NCBI RefSeq assembly: GCF_051380735.1
Contig: NZ_JBNYXQ010000001.1
Span: 1 to 64,000, forward strand
Direction of reading: 5' to 3'
DNA: 64,000 nucleotides
Source of the DNA: Janthinobacterium sp051380735
GTDB taxonomy: Bacteria > Pseudomonadota > Gammaproteobacteria > Burkholderiales > Burkholderiaceae_D
Shown one piece after another: positions 52,775 to 61,583 of this stretch (within the stretch, counting starts at the first letter, position 1; each line of letters begins with the position of its first letter). The notes beneath the pieces were generated by a model. The model was given only the letters and a program-made list of their open reading frames with translations. It was not told the origin of the DNA and searched no databases. Both the position numbers and the translations under genes were made by a program.

Positions 52775-54703
52775 ATGTGCGGCATCGTCGGCATCTTTGA
52801 TCTGCAGGGCCAGCGCGACATTGAAGCGACGCTGCTGGCGCGCCTGACCCACAGCCTGCGTCACCGCGGGCCAGACGAGGACGGCATGCACCGCGAACCG
52901 GGCCTGGGCCTGGGCCACCGGCGCTTGTCTGTGATCGACCTGGCCAGCGGCCAGCAGCCGCTGTTCAATGCCGACCGCAGCGTGGCCATCGTCTTCAATG
53001 GCGAAATCTATAATTACCGCGCCCTGATGGCCGAACTGCGCCAGTTCGGCCATCAGTTCCGCACCAGCAGCGACACCGAAGTGATCGTGCACGCCTGGGA
53101 ACAGTGGGGGGAACAATGCGTGCAGCGCCTGCGCGGCATGTTCGCCTTTGCCCTGTGGGACCGCCGGCGCCACCTGCTGTTCCTGGCGCGCGACCGGCTT
53201 GGCGTCAAGCCGCTGTACTATGGCGAACTGACAGACGGCACCCTGGCCTTCGGCTCCGAACTGAAGGCGCTGCTGGCGCACCCGGCCATGCCGCGCGAAC
53301 TCGATCCACTGGCGGTGGAAGACTATTTTGCCTACGGCTACGTGCCCGAGCCGCGCAGCATCTTTCGCCATGCGCACAAGCTGCCGCCAGGCCATACCCT
53401 GTGCATCCGCGCCGGCCAGCCGCTGCCGGCGCCGCGCCAGTACTGGGACGTACCTTTCGTGCCGCATGCGCCAGCGAGCGAAGCACAGGCGGGCGACGAA
53501 TTGCTGGCGCGGCTGCGCGAAGCGGTGCGCATCCGCATGGTGGCCGAAGTGCCGCTGGGGGCCTTTTTGTCCGGCGGCGTCGATTCGAGCGCGGTGGTGG
53601 CGATGATGGCCGGCGCCAGCGCGGCGCCCGTCAATACCTGCTCGATCTCATTCGGCGACCCGGCCTATAACGAGGCCCCCTACGCCAGCATGGTGGCGCG
53701 CCGCTATGGCACCTTGCACCATGCGCAGCAGGTCGAGTCCGACGATTTCGAACTGATCGACCTGCTGGCCACGCTGTACGACGAGCCGTTCGCCGACAGT
53801 TCGGCCATGCCCACCTACCGCGTGTGCCAGCTGGCGCGCCGGCGCGTCACGGTGGCGCTGTCGGGCGACGGCGGCGACGAGAGCCTGGCCGGCTACCGGC
53901 GCTACAACCTGCATACGCGCGAAGAAAAAGTGCGCGCCATGCTGCCGCAGGGGTTGCGCCGCTCGCTGTTCGGTACCCTGGGCCGGCTTTACCCGAAGGC
54001 CGACTGGGCGCCGCGTTTCATGCGCGCCAAGACCACCTTCGAAGGGCTGGCGCGCGACGCCACCGATGCCTATTTCCACAGCGTCAGCATCCTCGGCGAC
54101 GCCATGCGCGCACGCCTGTTCAGCCCCGAACTGCGGCGCAGCCTGCAAGGCTACCGCGCGGTCGAAGTGCTGCGCCGCCATGCCCTGGCCAGCCCGGCGC
54201 AGGATCCGCTGTCGCAAGTGCAATACCTGGACCTGAAAACCTATTTGCCCGGCGACATATTGACCAAGGTCGACCGCGCCAGCATGGCGCATGCGCTGGA
54301 AGTGCGCTCGCCGCTGCTCGACCATGAACTGGTGGCGTGGATGTCGGGCCTGCCGCCGCAACTGAAACTGCGCGGGAGCACCGGCAAATACCTGCTGAAA
54401 AAGGCGCTGCGCCCACTGTTGCCCGACGAATTGCTGTATCGCCAGAAGATGGGTTTTTCCGTGCCGCTGGCCGCCTGGTTGCGCGGGCCGCTGCGCGAAC
54501 GCCTGCACCAGCGCCTGACCAGCCCGGAAATGGCGCAATGCGGCCTGTTCGACATGGACTATGTCAGCCAGCTGATCGAGCAGCACGGCTCGGGCCGGCG
54601 CGACCATAGCGCACCGCTGTGGTCGCTGCTCATGTTTGAGTCCTTTTTGCGCCAGGTGGTACCAATGGCCGCTGCCACGGCGCGGGAACTGGCTACCGCC
54701 TGA
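52775..54703 (+). CDS. XrtA system asparagine-synthase-like amidotransferase
   Basis: The product has 642 residues. The N-terminal class II glutamine amidotransferase domain has the nucleophile Cys2 (MCGIVGIFDLQGQ), RHRGPDEDG and FNGEIYNYRAL. The C-terminal asparagine-synthetase domain has the pyrophosphate loop FLSGGVDSSAVVAMM (about 265-279) and SGDGGDESLAGYRRY. Such enzymes in exosortase A loci probably amidate a uronic acid or amino acid in the polymer; with the tviB-type gene this fits a HexNAc-uronamide. It starts 10 bases after the glycosyltransferase, with AAAGGA upstream. Confidence 0.92.
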   Translation: MCGIVGIFDLQGQRDIEATLLARLTHSLRHRGPDEDGMHREPGLGLGHRRLSVIDLASGQQPLFNADRSVAIVFNGEIYNYRALMAELRQFGHQFRTSSDTEVIVHAWEQWGEQCVQRLRGMFAFALWDRRRHLLFLARDRLGVKPLYYGELTDGTLAFGSELKALLAHPAMPRELDPLAVEDYFAYGYVPEPRSIFRHAHKLPPGHTLCIRAGQPLPAPRQYWDVPFVPHAPASEAQAGDELLARLREAVRIRMVAEVPLGAFLSGGVDSSAVVAMMAGASAAPVNTCSISFGDPAYNEAPYASMVARRYGTLHHAQQVESDDFELIDLLATLYDEPFADSSAMPTYRVCQLARRRVTVALSGDGGDESLAGYRRYNLHTREEKVRAMLPQGLRRSLFGTLGRLYPKADWAPRFMRAKTTFEGLARDATDAYFHSVSILGDAMRARLFSPELRRSLQGYRAVEVLRRHALASPAQDPLSQVQYLDLKTYLPGDILTKVDRASMAHALEVRSPLLDHELVAWMSGLPPQLKLRGSTGKYLLKKALRPLLPDELLYRQKMGFSVPLAAWLRGPLRERLHQRLTSPEMAQCGLFDMDYVSQLIEQHGSGRRDHSAPLWSLLMFESFLRQVVPMAAATARELATA

Positions 54704-54755
54704 TTACCGCTACCGCTACCTCCACCCTTGCTGACACGATGACACGAAAAACGCC

Positions 54756-56003
54756 ATGCGCATCCTGCACATCCTCGACCATTCGCTGCCGCTGCACAGC
54801 GGCTACACCTTCCGCACCGTCGCCATCCTGGCCCAGCAGCGCGCGCTGGGCTGGGAAACCTTGCACCTGACCGGCGCCAAGCAGGGCCGGTGCGACACCC
54901 TGGAGCAGACGATCGACGGCTGGCACTTTTACCGCACCGCACCCGGCCGGCAATGGTGGTCGCGCCTGCCCGTGCTGGGCCAGTGGAGCGTGATCCTTGG
55001 CCTGTCGCGGCGACTGCGCCAGCTTGCGCTGCAGCTGAAACCCGACATCCTGCACGCGCATTCGCCGGCCCTGAACGCCATCGCCGCCCTCGGCGTAGGG
55101 CGCGCCCTCGGTATTCCGGTAGTCTACGAAGTGCGTGCCTTCTGGGAAGACGCGGCCGCCGACCATGGCAGCAGCCGGCCCGGCGGCCTGCGCTACCGCC
55201 TGACGCGCATGCTGGAAAACCATGCGCTGCGTCGCGCCGACGCCATCACCACCATCTGCGAAGGCTTGCGCCAGGATTTGTGCGCGCGCGGCCTGCCGCC
55301 GGACAAAATCACCGTGATTCCCAACGCGGTCGATGTCGCCGCCTTCGATACGGCGCCCAAGCAGCCAGGCCTGGCACACGCGATGGGACTGGCCGGCCAC
55401 CCCGTGATCGGCTTTATCGGCTCGTTTTACGCCTATGAAGGCCTGGCGCTGTTGCTGCGCGCCATGCCGCGCATGCTGGCCGCCACACCAGCATTGCGCC
55501 TGCTGCTGGCCGGCGGCGGTCCGCAGGAAGCGCAATTGCGCGCACTGGCCGTTGAACTCGGCATCACCGGCCAGGTGGTGTTCGCCGGGCGCGTGCCGCA
55601 CGCACAGGTGGCGCAGTATTATCAGTTGATCGACGTGCTGGTCTATCCGCGCCTGCCGATGCGCCTGACGGAACTGGTCACCCCCCTGAAGCCGCTGGAG
55701 GCGATGGCGCAAGGCCGGCTAGTGGCCGCGTCGGACGTCGGCGGCCACCGCGAGCTGATCCAGGATGGCCAGACCGGCGTGCTGTTTCGTGCCAACGACG
55801 CCGATGCGCTGGCGCAATCGGTGCTGGCCCTGCTGGGCCAGCCGGCCAGTTGGCCGCTGTTGCGCCGCCGCGCCCGTGCCTATGTGGAACGCGAACGCAG
55901 CTGGGCCGGCAGCGTGGCGCGCTACGCCGATCTCTATCGGCGCCTGAGCGCGCAACGCACACACGTCGGCATGGTGCGGCAGCCGGCGGAGCGCACACGA
56001 TGA
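54756..56003 (+). CDS. XrtA system exopolysaccharide glycosyltransferase (TIGR04063 type)
   Basis: The product has 415 residues, GT4 family. The opening ILHILDHSLPLHSGYTFRTV is the subgroup signature, followed by HAHSPALNAIAALGVG, VYEVRAFWEDAAADHGSSRP and LVTPLKPLEAMAQGRLVAAS. It begins 52 bases after the amidotransferase gene, the largest gap in this run, and overlaps the next start by 4 bases (ATGA). Confidence 0.9.
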   Translation: MRILHILDHSLPLHSGYTFRTVAILAQQRALGWETLHLTGAKQGRCDTLEQTIDGWHFYRTAPGRQWWSRLPVLGQWSVILGLSRRLRQLALQLKPDILHAHSPALNAIAALGVGRALGIPVVYEVRAFWEDAAADHGSSRPGGLRYRLTRMLENHALRRADAITTICEGLRQDLCARGLPPDKITVIPNAVDVAAFDTAPKQPGLAHAMGLAGHPVIGFIGSFYAYEGLALLLRAMPRMLAATPALRLLLAGGGPQEAQLRALAVELGITGQVVFAGRVPHAQVAQYYQLIDVLVYPRLPMRLTELVTPLKPLEAMAQGRLVAASDVGGHRELIQDGQTGVLFRANDADALAQSVLALLGQPASWPLLRRRARAYVERERSWAGSVARYADLYRRLSAQRTHVGMVRQPAERTR

Positions 56004-58432
56004 TGCTCGCCGGCATGCGCATCGCGCTGGTCGGCCCGCAAGCGCCGCCGGCCGGCGGCATGGCCAACCAGACGGCGCAATTGGCGGCGCTGCTGCGCGC
56101 CGAAGGGGCAACAGTGGAACTGCTGGCCGTCAATGCCAGCGTGCTGCCGCCTTGGCTGGCGCGCGTGCGCTACCTGCGCGCGGCCCTGCGCCTGCCCATC
56201 TTCCTGTGGCACCTGTGGCGCGCCAGTCGGAACGCTGACCTGTTCCATGTAATGGCCAACTCGGGCTGGTCCTGGCATTTGCAGGGCGCGCCAGCACTGT
56301 GGGTCGCCAGCCTGTGCGGCAAACCCGTGCTGCTCAATTACCGTGGCGGCGAGGCGGCAACCTTTTTTGCGCGCCACCGGCGCCTGGTCGACGCCAGCCT
56401 GTTGCGCGCCGACGTCATCGCCGTGCCCTCGCGCTTTTTGCAGGAGATTTTCGAACAGTGCGGCCACACTGCCCATATCGTGCCCAATCTGGTCGACTTG
56501 CGCAGGTTCACGCCAGTGCAAATCGAGCGAAAAAACAAGGATCCGGTGATCCTGGTGGCGCGCCACCTGCAGGCGCTGTACGACAACGCCAGCGCCGTGC
56601 GCGCCTTTGCCATCGTGCGCGCGGCGTATCCCGGCGCGCGCCTGGTGCTGGCCGGCGACGGTCCCGAGCGGGCCGCGCTGGAAGCCCTGGCCCGCGACCT
56701 GAACGTAACGCAGGCGCTGACATTTGCAGGCCATGTGGCCAACGCCGCCATGCCGGCGCTGTACCAGTCCAGCACCATCGTGCTCAATCCCAGCCTGGCC
56801 GACAATATGCCGATCTCGGTGCTGGAAGCGCTGGCCTGCGGCGTGCCCGTGGTCAGCACCAATGTGGGCGGCATTCCGGCCTTGCTGCAACACGGCGTGA
56901 CGGGCCTGCTGGTGTCGCCCGGCGACGCGCCGGCCATGGCGCAGGCCATGCTGGCTTTGCTGCGCGAGCCGCAACAGGCCAGCCGGCTGGCAGCCAACGG
57001 CCTGCTGCATGCGGCGCAGTTCGACTGGCGGGATGTGGGGCCGCATCTGGCGGCGCTGTACCGGCGCATCCTGGCCGCGCCGCGTCCGTCCGGCTACGCG
57101 CGCCTGGTCGCGCACTGGCTGTTTCCCCTGCATGAAAAGCTCAAGCGGCACGACAGCGTGCGCCTGCTGCGCCGCATGGAGCGCTCGCAATGGTGGACTC
57201 CGCTGCAGCTGGAGCGCTGGCGCCTGGCGCGGCTGCGCCGCCTGCTGCGCCATGCGGGCGCCCATGTGCCTTATTACGGCGCGCTGTTCCAGCGCATCGG
57301 CTTCGATCCGCGCCAGGTGCACAGCTTGAGCGACCTGGCGCGCCTGCCGCTGCTGCGCAAGAACGATATCAGCGCCGCGCGCGAGGCCTTCAAGTCCGAC
57401 CGCGCCGATGGCCTGCGTCCGTTCTCCACCGGTGGCTCGAGTGGCGAGCCGCTGCTGTTTTTCCTTGGACGCAGGCGCATCAGCCACGATATCGCTGCCA
57501 AATGGCGTGCCACGCGCTGGTGGGGCGTCGATATCGGCGAGCGCGAAGTGGTGCTCTGGGGCTCGCCCATCGAACTGCACGCCCAGGACCGGCTGCGCCG
57601 CCTGCGCGACTGGCTGCTGCGCAGCACCCTGCTGCCGGCGTTTGCCATGTCGCCCGCCAGGGTCGACGGTTTCATCTGCCGGCTGCAGCGGCTGCGCCCG
57701 CGCATGCTGTTCGGCTATCCATCGGCGCTGTGCCGCATCGCCAGCCATGCCGGCGCGCATAGCGTGCCGCTCGACGACCTGGGTGTGAAGGTCGCTTTCG
57801 TGACATCCGAACGCCTCTACGACGAACAGCGCACGCAGATCGCCACCGCCTTCGGCTGCCCGGTGGCCAACGGTTACGGCGGGCGCGACGCCGGCTTTAT
57901 CGCCCACGAATGCCCGCACGGCGGCATGCACATCACGGCCGAAGACATCATCGTCGAAATCGTCGACACGGCCGGCCAGCCGCTGCCGCCAGGCAGCCTT
58001 GGAGAAATCGTCGTCACCCACCTGGCCACGCGCGACTACCCCTTCATCCGCTACGCCACCGGCGACGTCGGTGCGCTGGGCGTCAACGCCTGCGCATGCG
58101 GGCGCGGCTTGCCGCTGCTGCAGAAAATCGAGGGCCGCAGCACGGACTTTCTCACCGCCACCGATGGCACCGTGATGCACGGCCTGGCGCTGGTCTATAT
58201 CCTGCGCGAACTGCCGCAGGTGCGCGGCTTCAAGATCATCCAGGAAAGCCTGCTGCACACGCGCGTGCTGCTGGTGTGCCTGCCGCTGCTGGACGGGCCG
58301 ACCCGCGCGCTGATCGTGGCAGGCTTTCGCGCCAGGCTGGGCGAGCAGGTGGCGATCGACATCGAAGAGGTGGACGAGATCGCCGTCGAGGCGTCAGGCA
58401 AATACCGCTATGTCGTCAGCAAGGTCAGCTGA
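56000..58432 (+). CDS. Fusion of GT4 glycosyltransferase and CapK/PaaK-like adenylate-forming enzyme
   Basis: The product has 810 residues. Residues 1-365 form a GT4 glycosyltransferase: MRIALVGPQAPPAGGMANQT, VPNLVDLRRFTP, LVLAGDGPERAALEAL and NMPISVLEALACGVPVVSTN. Residues about 385-810 match the CapK/phenylacetate-CoA-ligase-like family: HVPYYGALFQRIGFDP, the ATP loop FSTGGSSGEPLLFF, NGYGGRDAGFIAHEC, TRDYPFIRYATGDVG and a C-terminal ASGKYRYV lysine motif. The two activities are usually separate genes in exosortase loci. No stop or shift lies at the junction (about 57130-57250). ATG 56000 overlaps the previous stop. The second half would activate an acyl or amino-acyl group for attachment to the sugar, inferred. 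Confidence 0.88.
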   Translation: MMLAGMRIALVGPQAPPAGGMANQTAQLAALLRAEGATVELLAVNASVLPPWLARVRYLRAALRLPIFLWHLWRASRNADLFHVMANSGWSWHLQGAPALWVASLCGKPVLLNYRGGEAATFFARHRRLVDASLLRADVIAVPSRFLQEIFEQCGHTAHIVPNLVDLRRFTPVQIERKNKDPVILVARHLQALYDNASAVRAFAIVRAAYPGARLVLAGDGPERAALEALARDLNVTQALTFAGHVANAAMPALYQSSTIVLNPSLADNMPISVLEALACGVPVVSTNVGGIPALLQHGVTGLLVSPGDAPAMAQAMLALLREPQQASRLAANGLLHAAQFDWRDVGPHLAALYRRILAAPRPSGYARLVAHWLFPLHEKLKRHDSVRLLRRMERSQWWTPLQLERWRLARLRRLLRHAGAHVPYYGALFQRIGFDPRQVHSLSDLARLPLLRKNDISAAREAFKSDRADGLRPFSTGGSSGEPLLFFLGRRRISHDIAAKWRATRWWGVDIGEREVVLWGSPIELHAQDRLRRLRDWLLRSTLLPAFAMSPARVDGFICRLQRLRPRMLFGYPSALCRIASHAGAHSVPLDDLGVKVAFVTSERLYDEQRTQIATAFGCPVANGYGGRDAGFIAHECPHGGMHITAEDIIVEIVDTAGQPLPPGSLGEIVVTHLATRDYPFIRYATGDVGALGVNACACGRGLPLLQKIEGRSTDFLTATDGTVMHGLALVYILRELPQVRGFKIIQESLLHTRVLLVCLPLLDGPTRALIVAGFRARLGEQVAIDIEEVDEIAVEASGKYRYVVSKVS

Positions 58433-58454
58433 TTTTTCCTTGAAAGGTCTTTTC

Positions 58455-59267
58455 ATGTCCAACTACCTCACTGTCCTGCTGCTGGCCGCCACGCTGCTGC
58501 TGTGCGCCTGGACCTTGCACAAGGTGCGCCAGATCCACCTGCTGGCGCATCAGTTGCGCGACCAGGCAGACAGCGCACCGGCCGCCCTGTTCCACCAGCT
58601 CGAAGCGCTCGATGGCCTGCAGCGCGAGCTGCAGCTGGACAAAAGCCTGCCGCGCACGCGGGGCTGGGCCGGTTCGCCCGATTTTTTGCTGGAACTGGCG
58701 CGCCATGCGCGCTCGGCACGGCCGCAGCTGGTGGTTGAATGCAGCAGTGGCACCTCGACCGTGGTGCTGGCGCGCTGCATGCAGCTGCAGGGAGCGGGCC
58801 AGGTCTACAGTCTGGAGCACGATGCTGCGTATGCGGCGCAGACACGCGCCGAACTGGCGCGCCACGGCCTGTCGGATTGGGCGCAGGTGATCGATGCGCC
58901 GCTGCGCACGCACCAGTTGCAGGGTGAAAGCTGGCTCTGGTACGCCGCCGAGCGCCTGCCCGCCGGCTTGCCGATCGACATGCTGGTGATCGACGGCCCG
59001 CCGCAGGCGACCGGCAAGCTGGCCCGCTACCCTGCCGGCCCGCTGCTGTTTCCCCGTCTGGCGCCGGGCGCGGCCGTCTACCTGGACGACGCCGCACGCA
59101 GCGACGAACAAGCGATTTTGCGGCGCTGGCGCAGCGAATTTCCGCTGCTGCAGCAGTCCCGGCTGGCCTGTGAAAAAGGCTGCGCGCGGCTGGTGAATGA
59201 AGAGCTGGCGGCAGATGCGCAGCTTGCGCCAGCGTTGCCGCAGGCGATGCTGGCGCCGCAACACTGA
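58455..59267 (+). CDS. Membrane-anchored class I methyltransferase-like protein
   Basis: The product has 270 residues. An N-terminal anchor (YLTVLLLAATLLLCAWTLHK, residues 3-22) precedes a Rossmann-type methyltransferase domain: LVVECSSGTSTVVLARCM (SAM loop), VYSLEHDAAYAAQTRAELAR (acidic residue for the ribose) and DMLVIDGPP. A ribosome site AAAGG lies 9 bases before ATG 58455. It is the last gene of the rightward run, 22 bases after the fusion gene. Methylation of the polymer or its precursor is inferred from position. Confidence 0.78.
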   Translation: MSNYLTVLLLAATLLLCAWTLHKVRQIHLLAHQLRDQADSAPAALFHQLEALDGLQRELQLDKSLPRTRGWAGSPDFLLELARHARSARPQLVVECSSGTSTVVLARCMQLQGAGQVYSLEHDAAYAAQTRAELARHGLSDWAQVIDAPLRTHQLQGESWLWYAAERLPAGLPIDMLVIDGPPQATGKLARYPAGPLLFPRLAPGAAVYLDDAARSDEQAILRRWRSEFPLLQQSRLACEKGCARLVNEELAADAQLAPALPQAMLAPQH

Positions 59268-59282
59268 GCGCCGGCTTGAACT

Positions 59283-60281
59283 TTAGGCCACGCTGTTGCC
59301 GCAATCGCCGCCGTTGCGGAAGCAATCGAGGTTGTGAAAGGTGATGGCGGCAATTTCACGCAATGCTTCGATGGTGAAAAAGCCCTGGTGGCCGGTCACC
59401 AGCACATTCGGGAACGTCATCAGGCGCTGGAACACGTCGTCATCGATGATGTCGGATGAGTGATCGTTGAAGAACAGACTGCTTTCCTGCTCGTACACAT
59501 CGATCGCCAGGGCACCCAGCTGGCGCGACTTGAGCGCATCGATCACGGCGCCGGTGTCGATCAGGGCGCCGCGCGAGGTATTGACCAGCATGGCGCCACG
59601 CTTCATCTGCGGCAAGGTGGCCGGGCCGATCAGATGGCGCGTGCTATCCTGCAACGGGCAATGCAGCGAAACGATGTCCGCTTCGGCCAGCAGCTGCGGC
59701 AAGTCCACCATCGTGCCCAGTTCGGCAAAGTCAGGCGAGGGATAGGGATCGTGGCCCAGCACCTTGCAGCCAAAGCCCCTGAAGATGCGCGCCGTGGCCA
59801 GGCCGATCTTGCCGGTGCCGACGATGCCGACCGTCTTGCCATGCAGGTTGAATCCCAGCAAGCCATCGAGTGAAAAATTGCCTTCGCGAACGCGGGCATA
59901 AGCGCGGTGCGTATGGCGGTTCAGGGTCTGCACCATGGCCAGGGTGTGTTCGGCCACGGCTTCGGGCGAATAGGCCGGTACGCGCGCGACAAAAAATCCC
60001 AGCCGCCTGGCCGTCGGCAAATCGAGGTTGTTGTAGCCAGCGCAGCGCAGCAGGATGGCGCGCACGCCGTAATCGTGCAAGGCGGTCAGTACGGCCGCGT
60101 CAAGTACATCGTTGACGAAGACGCAGACGGCCTCGGCACCGCGCGCCAGGATGGCCGTTTCTTCAGTCAGCAAGGCGCTGTGATAGCTCAGTTCAATGTT
60201 GGGTGCGTCCGGCTGGGACGACAAGGCTTCGTCAAAGAAGCGGCGATCATAGGGCTGGCTGCCGAAAAAGGCGATTTTCAT
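59283..60281 (-). CDS. D-lactate dehydrogenase-like 2-hydroxyacid dehydrogenase
   Basis: The product has 332 residues, the length of LdhA-type enzymes. Motifs are AILLRCAGYNNLDLPTARRL, GIVGTGKIGLATARIFRGFG (NAD loop), HCPLQDSTRHLI, NTSRGALIDTGAVIDAL with Arg, DVYEQESSLFFNDHS with Glu and VLVTGHQGFFTIEAL with the catalytic His. The HQ-FFT ending is typical of fermentative D-lactate dehydrogenases. It is unlikely to be part of polysaccharide synthesis and marks a boundary within the locus; it is convergent with the methyltransferase. Confidence 0.88.
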   Translation of the reverse strand: MKIAFFGSQPYDRRFFDEALSSQPDAPNIELSYHSALLTEETAILARGAEAVCVFVNDVLDAAVLTALHDYGVRAILLRCAGYNNLDLPTARRLGFFVARVPAYSPEAVAEHTLAMVQTLNRHTHRAYARVREGNFSLDGLLGFNLHGKTVGIVGTGKIGLATARIFRGFGCKVLGHDPYPSPDFAELGTMVDLPQLLAEADIVSLHCPLQDSTRHLIGPATLPQMKRGAMLVNTSRGALIDTGAVIDALKSRQLGALAIDVYEQESSLFFNDHSSDIIDDDVFQRLMTFPNVLVTGHQGFFTIEALREIAAITFHNLDCFRNGGDCGNSVA

Positions 60282-60305
60282 GTTGCTTTCCGAGAATTAT
60301 TGAGG

Positions 60306-60347
60306 TGATGACAAAAACGTCATCATAGCGCATGCCTGCCGGCATGC
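60306..60347. terminator. Two adjacent inverted repeats between leftward genes
   Basis: TGATGAC/GTCATCA (60306-60312 and 60319-60325, 6-base loop) is followed by GCATGCC/GGCATGC (60330-60336 and 60341-60347, 4-base loop). Both are perfect 7-base stems. They lie in the 79-base gap between the SGNH-like gene and the dehydrogenase gene and could end the acetylation operon's message; neither is followed by a clear T-run on the leftward strand, though TTTTT occurs in the first loop. Confidence 0.4.
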
Positions 60348-60360
60348 CGAAAACGGCGGG

Positions 60361-61581
60361 CTATGGCCGTACGCGCGGCAAGGTGATCAGCTTGCGCACG
60401 AAGGCGGTTTCCTGCGGATGCTCCTGGTGAAAGCGGTCGCGCGCAGTGCGCATGGCCTGTTGATGCGCGGCCAGGTTCTCGCTGCTCAGTTCGATGCCGA
60501 AGTCCTCGGGTGGCACGGGGCTGCCCTCGCTGCCGCCGAACAGGCGCGACAAGATCATGCGGCCCACATTGTCACGGTAGTGAGATGCCTCCCAGTAATA
60601 ACGCATTTCTCGCGCACCGCCAAATTGCGGTATGGCTTCGCTGGTGATGCTGTTAAAGCCTGAAAAGTCGACCAGCCGCAGGTCGCAGCCCTGGCCCCGG
60701 TGGCGTTCGGCCAGCGCGGTGATATCGGCTTGCCACTGCTCCATGGCCGGCCACTTGCCGCGCCAGTACAGCACGTCCATCGTCAGCGCATGCGTGGGAT
60801 TGATATACAGGCGCAAGCGCGTGCCGTCGCGACACAGCATGCCGACGGTGGCGTCGAACGCCTGCAGCGCATCGGGCGTGGGGCCTGCGCCGGTGCCGAA
60901 CTCCTGCAAACGCGGCACCATGGCTGGCGCCGTGCCGCCCCAGCCCCTGATGCGATCGCTGAAACAGCGGTGGTCGCGCTGGCCGTGCAAGGCCAGGCTG
61001 GACAAGCACACGCTGCCGAAACTGCCCTGCAACAGGCGCAAGGTGTCTCGCGTCATGTCGAGCGTCAGGCCGCGCTTGACGTTAAGCAAGGCGCGCCGTG
61101 CGAAAAACGCCGGACCGGCCTCCGTCAGGCCGGGCTCGATGCCGGCCGAACCCTGCTCCATGGAAAACGAGGGCGCATCGATGCCCCACACCATGGTATC
61201 GACATGGCTGACCTGCGCCGCGTGCCGGGCCAGCAGCATGGCGTCGCCGATCGACGCGCCCGAGACGGCGCTGTTGAAGACGGTCTTGCCATCGAACAGC
61301 GTGCGCACACCGGCCGGCAGGCCCATTTCCGTGCGCGAATTGCCGATATACACGACGGCCGGCCGGTAGCGCGCCACGGCATAAGTCTTGCCCCACACGC
61401 TGAGCTTTTCGCGCGTCGGCTGCAGCCGCTGCAGCAGCGGGCTGTCCCACTGGTGCAGCAAGTAAGGATCGACCTGGTAATTGACAGTGGAAACGAGCAG
61501 CAGCGTACCGGCCACGCAGCCGCAGAACACGGCGACATAGCGGCGCAAAGACAAGGTATCCGAGGTATCCGGGTTATCCAT
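60361..61581 (-). CDS. SGNH-hydrolase-like membrane-anchored protein (probable acetylation partner)
   Basis: The product has 406 residues. A cytosolic N-terminus, one anchor (YVAVFCGCVAGTLLLVSTV, about 15-33) and a periplasmic domain are visible. The segment PAVVYIGNSRTEMGLPAG resembles block I of SGNH hydrolases (Ser in a GNS turn), VFNSAVSGASIGDAML resembles block II, and EASHYRDNVGRMIL the late His block. It starts 2 bases after the stop of the MBOAT gene. AlgI-type acyltransferases commonly pair with such SGNH proteins (AlgJ/AlgX or PatB type), so acetyl transfer to the polymer is inferred. Confidence 0.65.
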   Translation of the reverse strand: MDNPDTSDTLSLRRYVAVFCGCVAGTLLLVSTVNYQVDPYLLHQWDSPLLQRLQPTREKLSVWGKTYAVARYRPAVVYIGNSRTEMGLPAGVRTLFDGKTVFNSAVSGASIGDAMLLARHAAQVSHVDTMVWGIDAPSFSMEQGSAGIEPGLTEAGPAFFARRALLNVKRGLTLDMTRDTLRLLQGSFGSVCLSSLALHGQRDHRCFSDRIRGWGGTAPAMVPRLQEFGTGAGPTPDALQAFDATVGMLCRDGTRLRLYINPTHALTMDVLYWRGKWPAMEQWQADITALAERHRGQGCDLRLVDFSGFNSITSEAIPQFGGAREMRYYWEASHYRDNVGRMILSRLFGGSEGSPVPPEDFGIELSSENLAAHQQAMRTARDRFHQEHPQETAFVRKLITLPRVRP

Positions 61582-61583
61582 GG

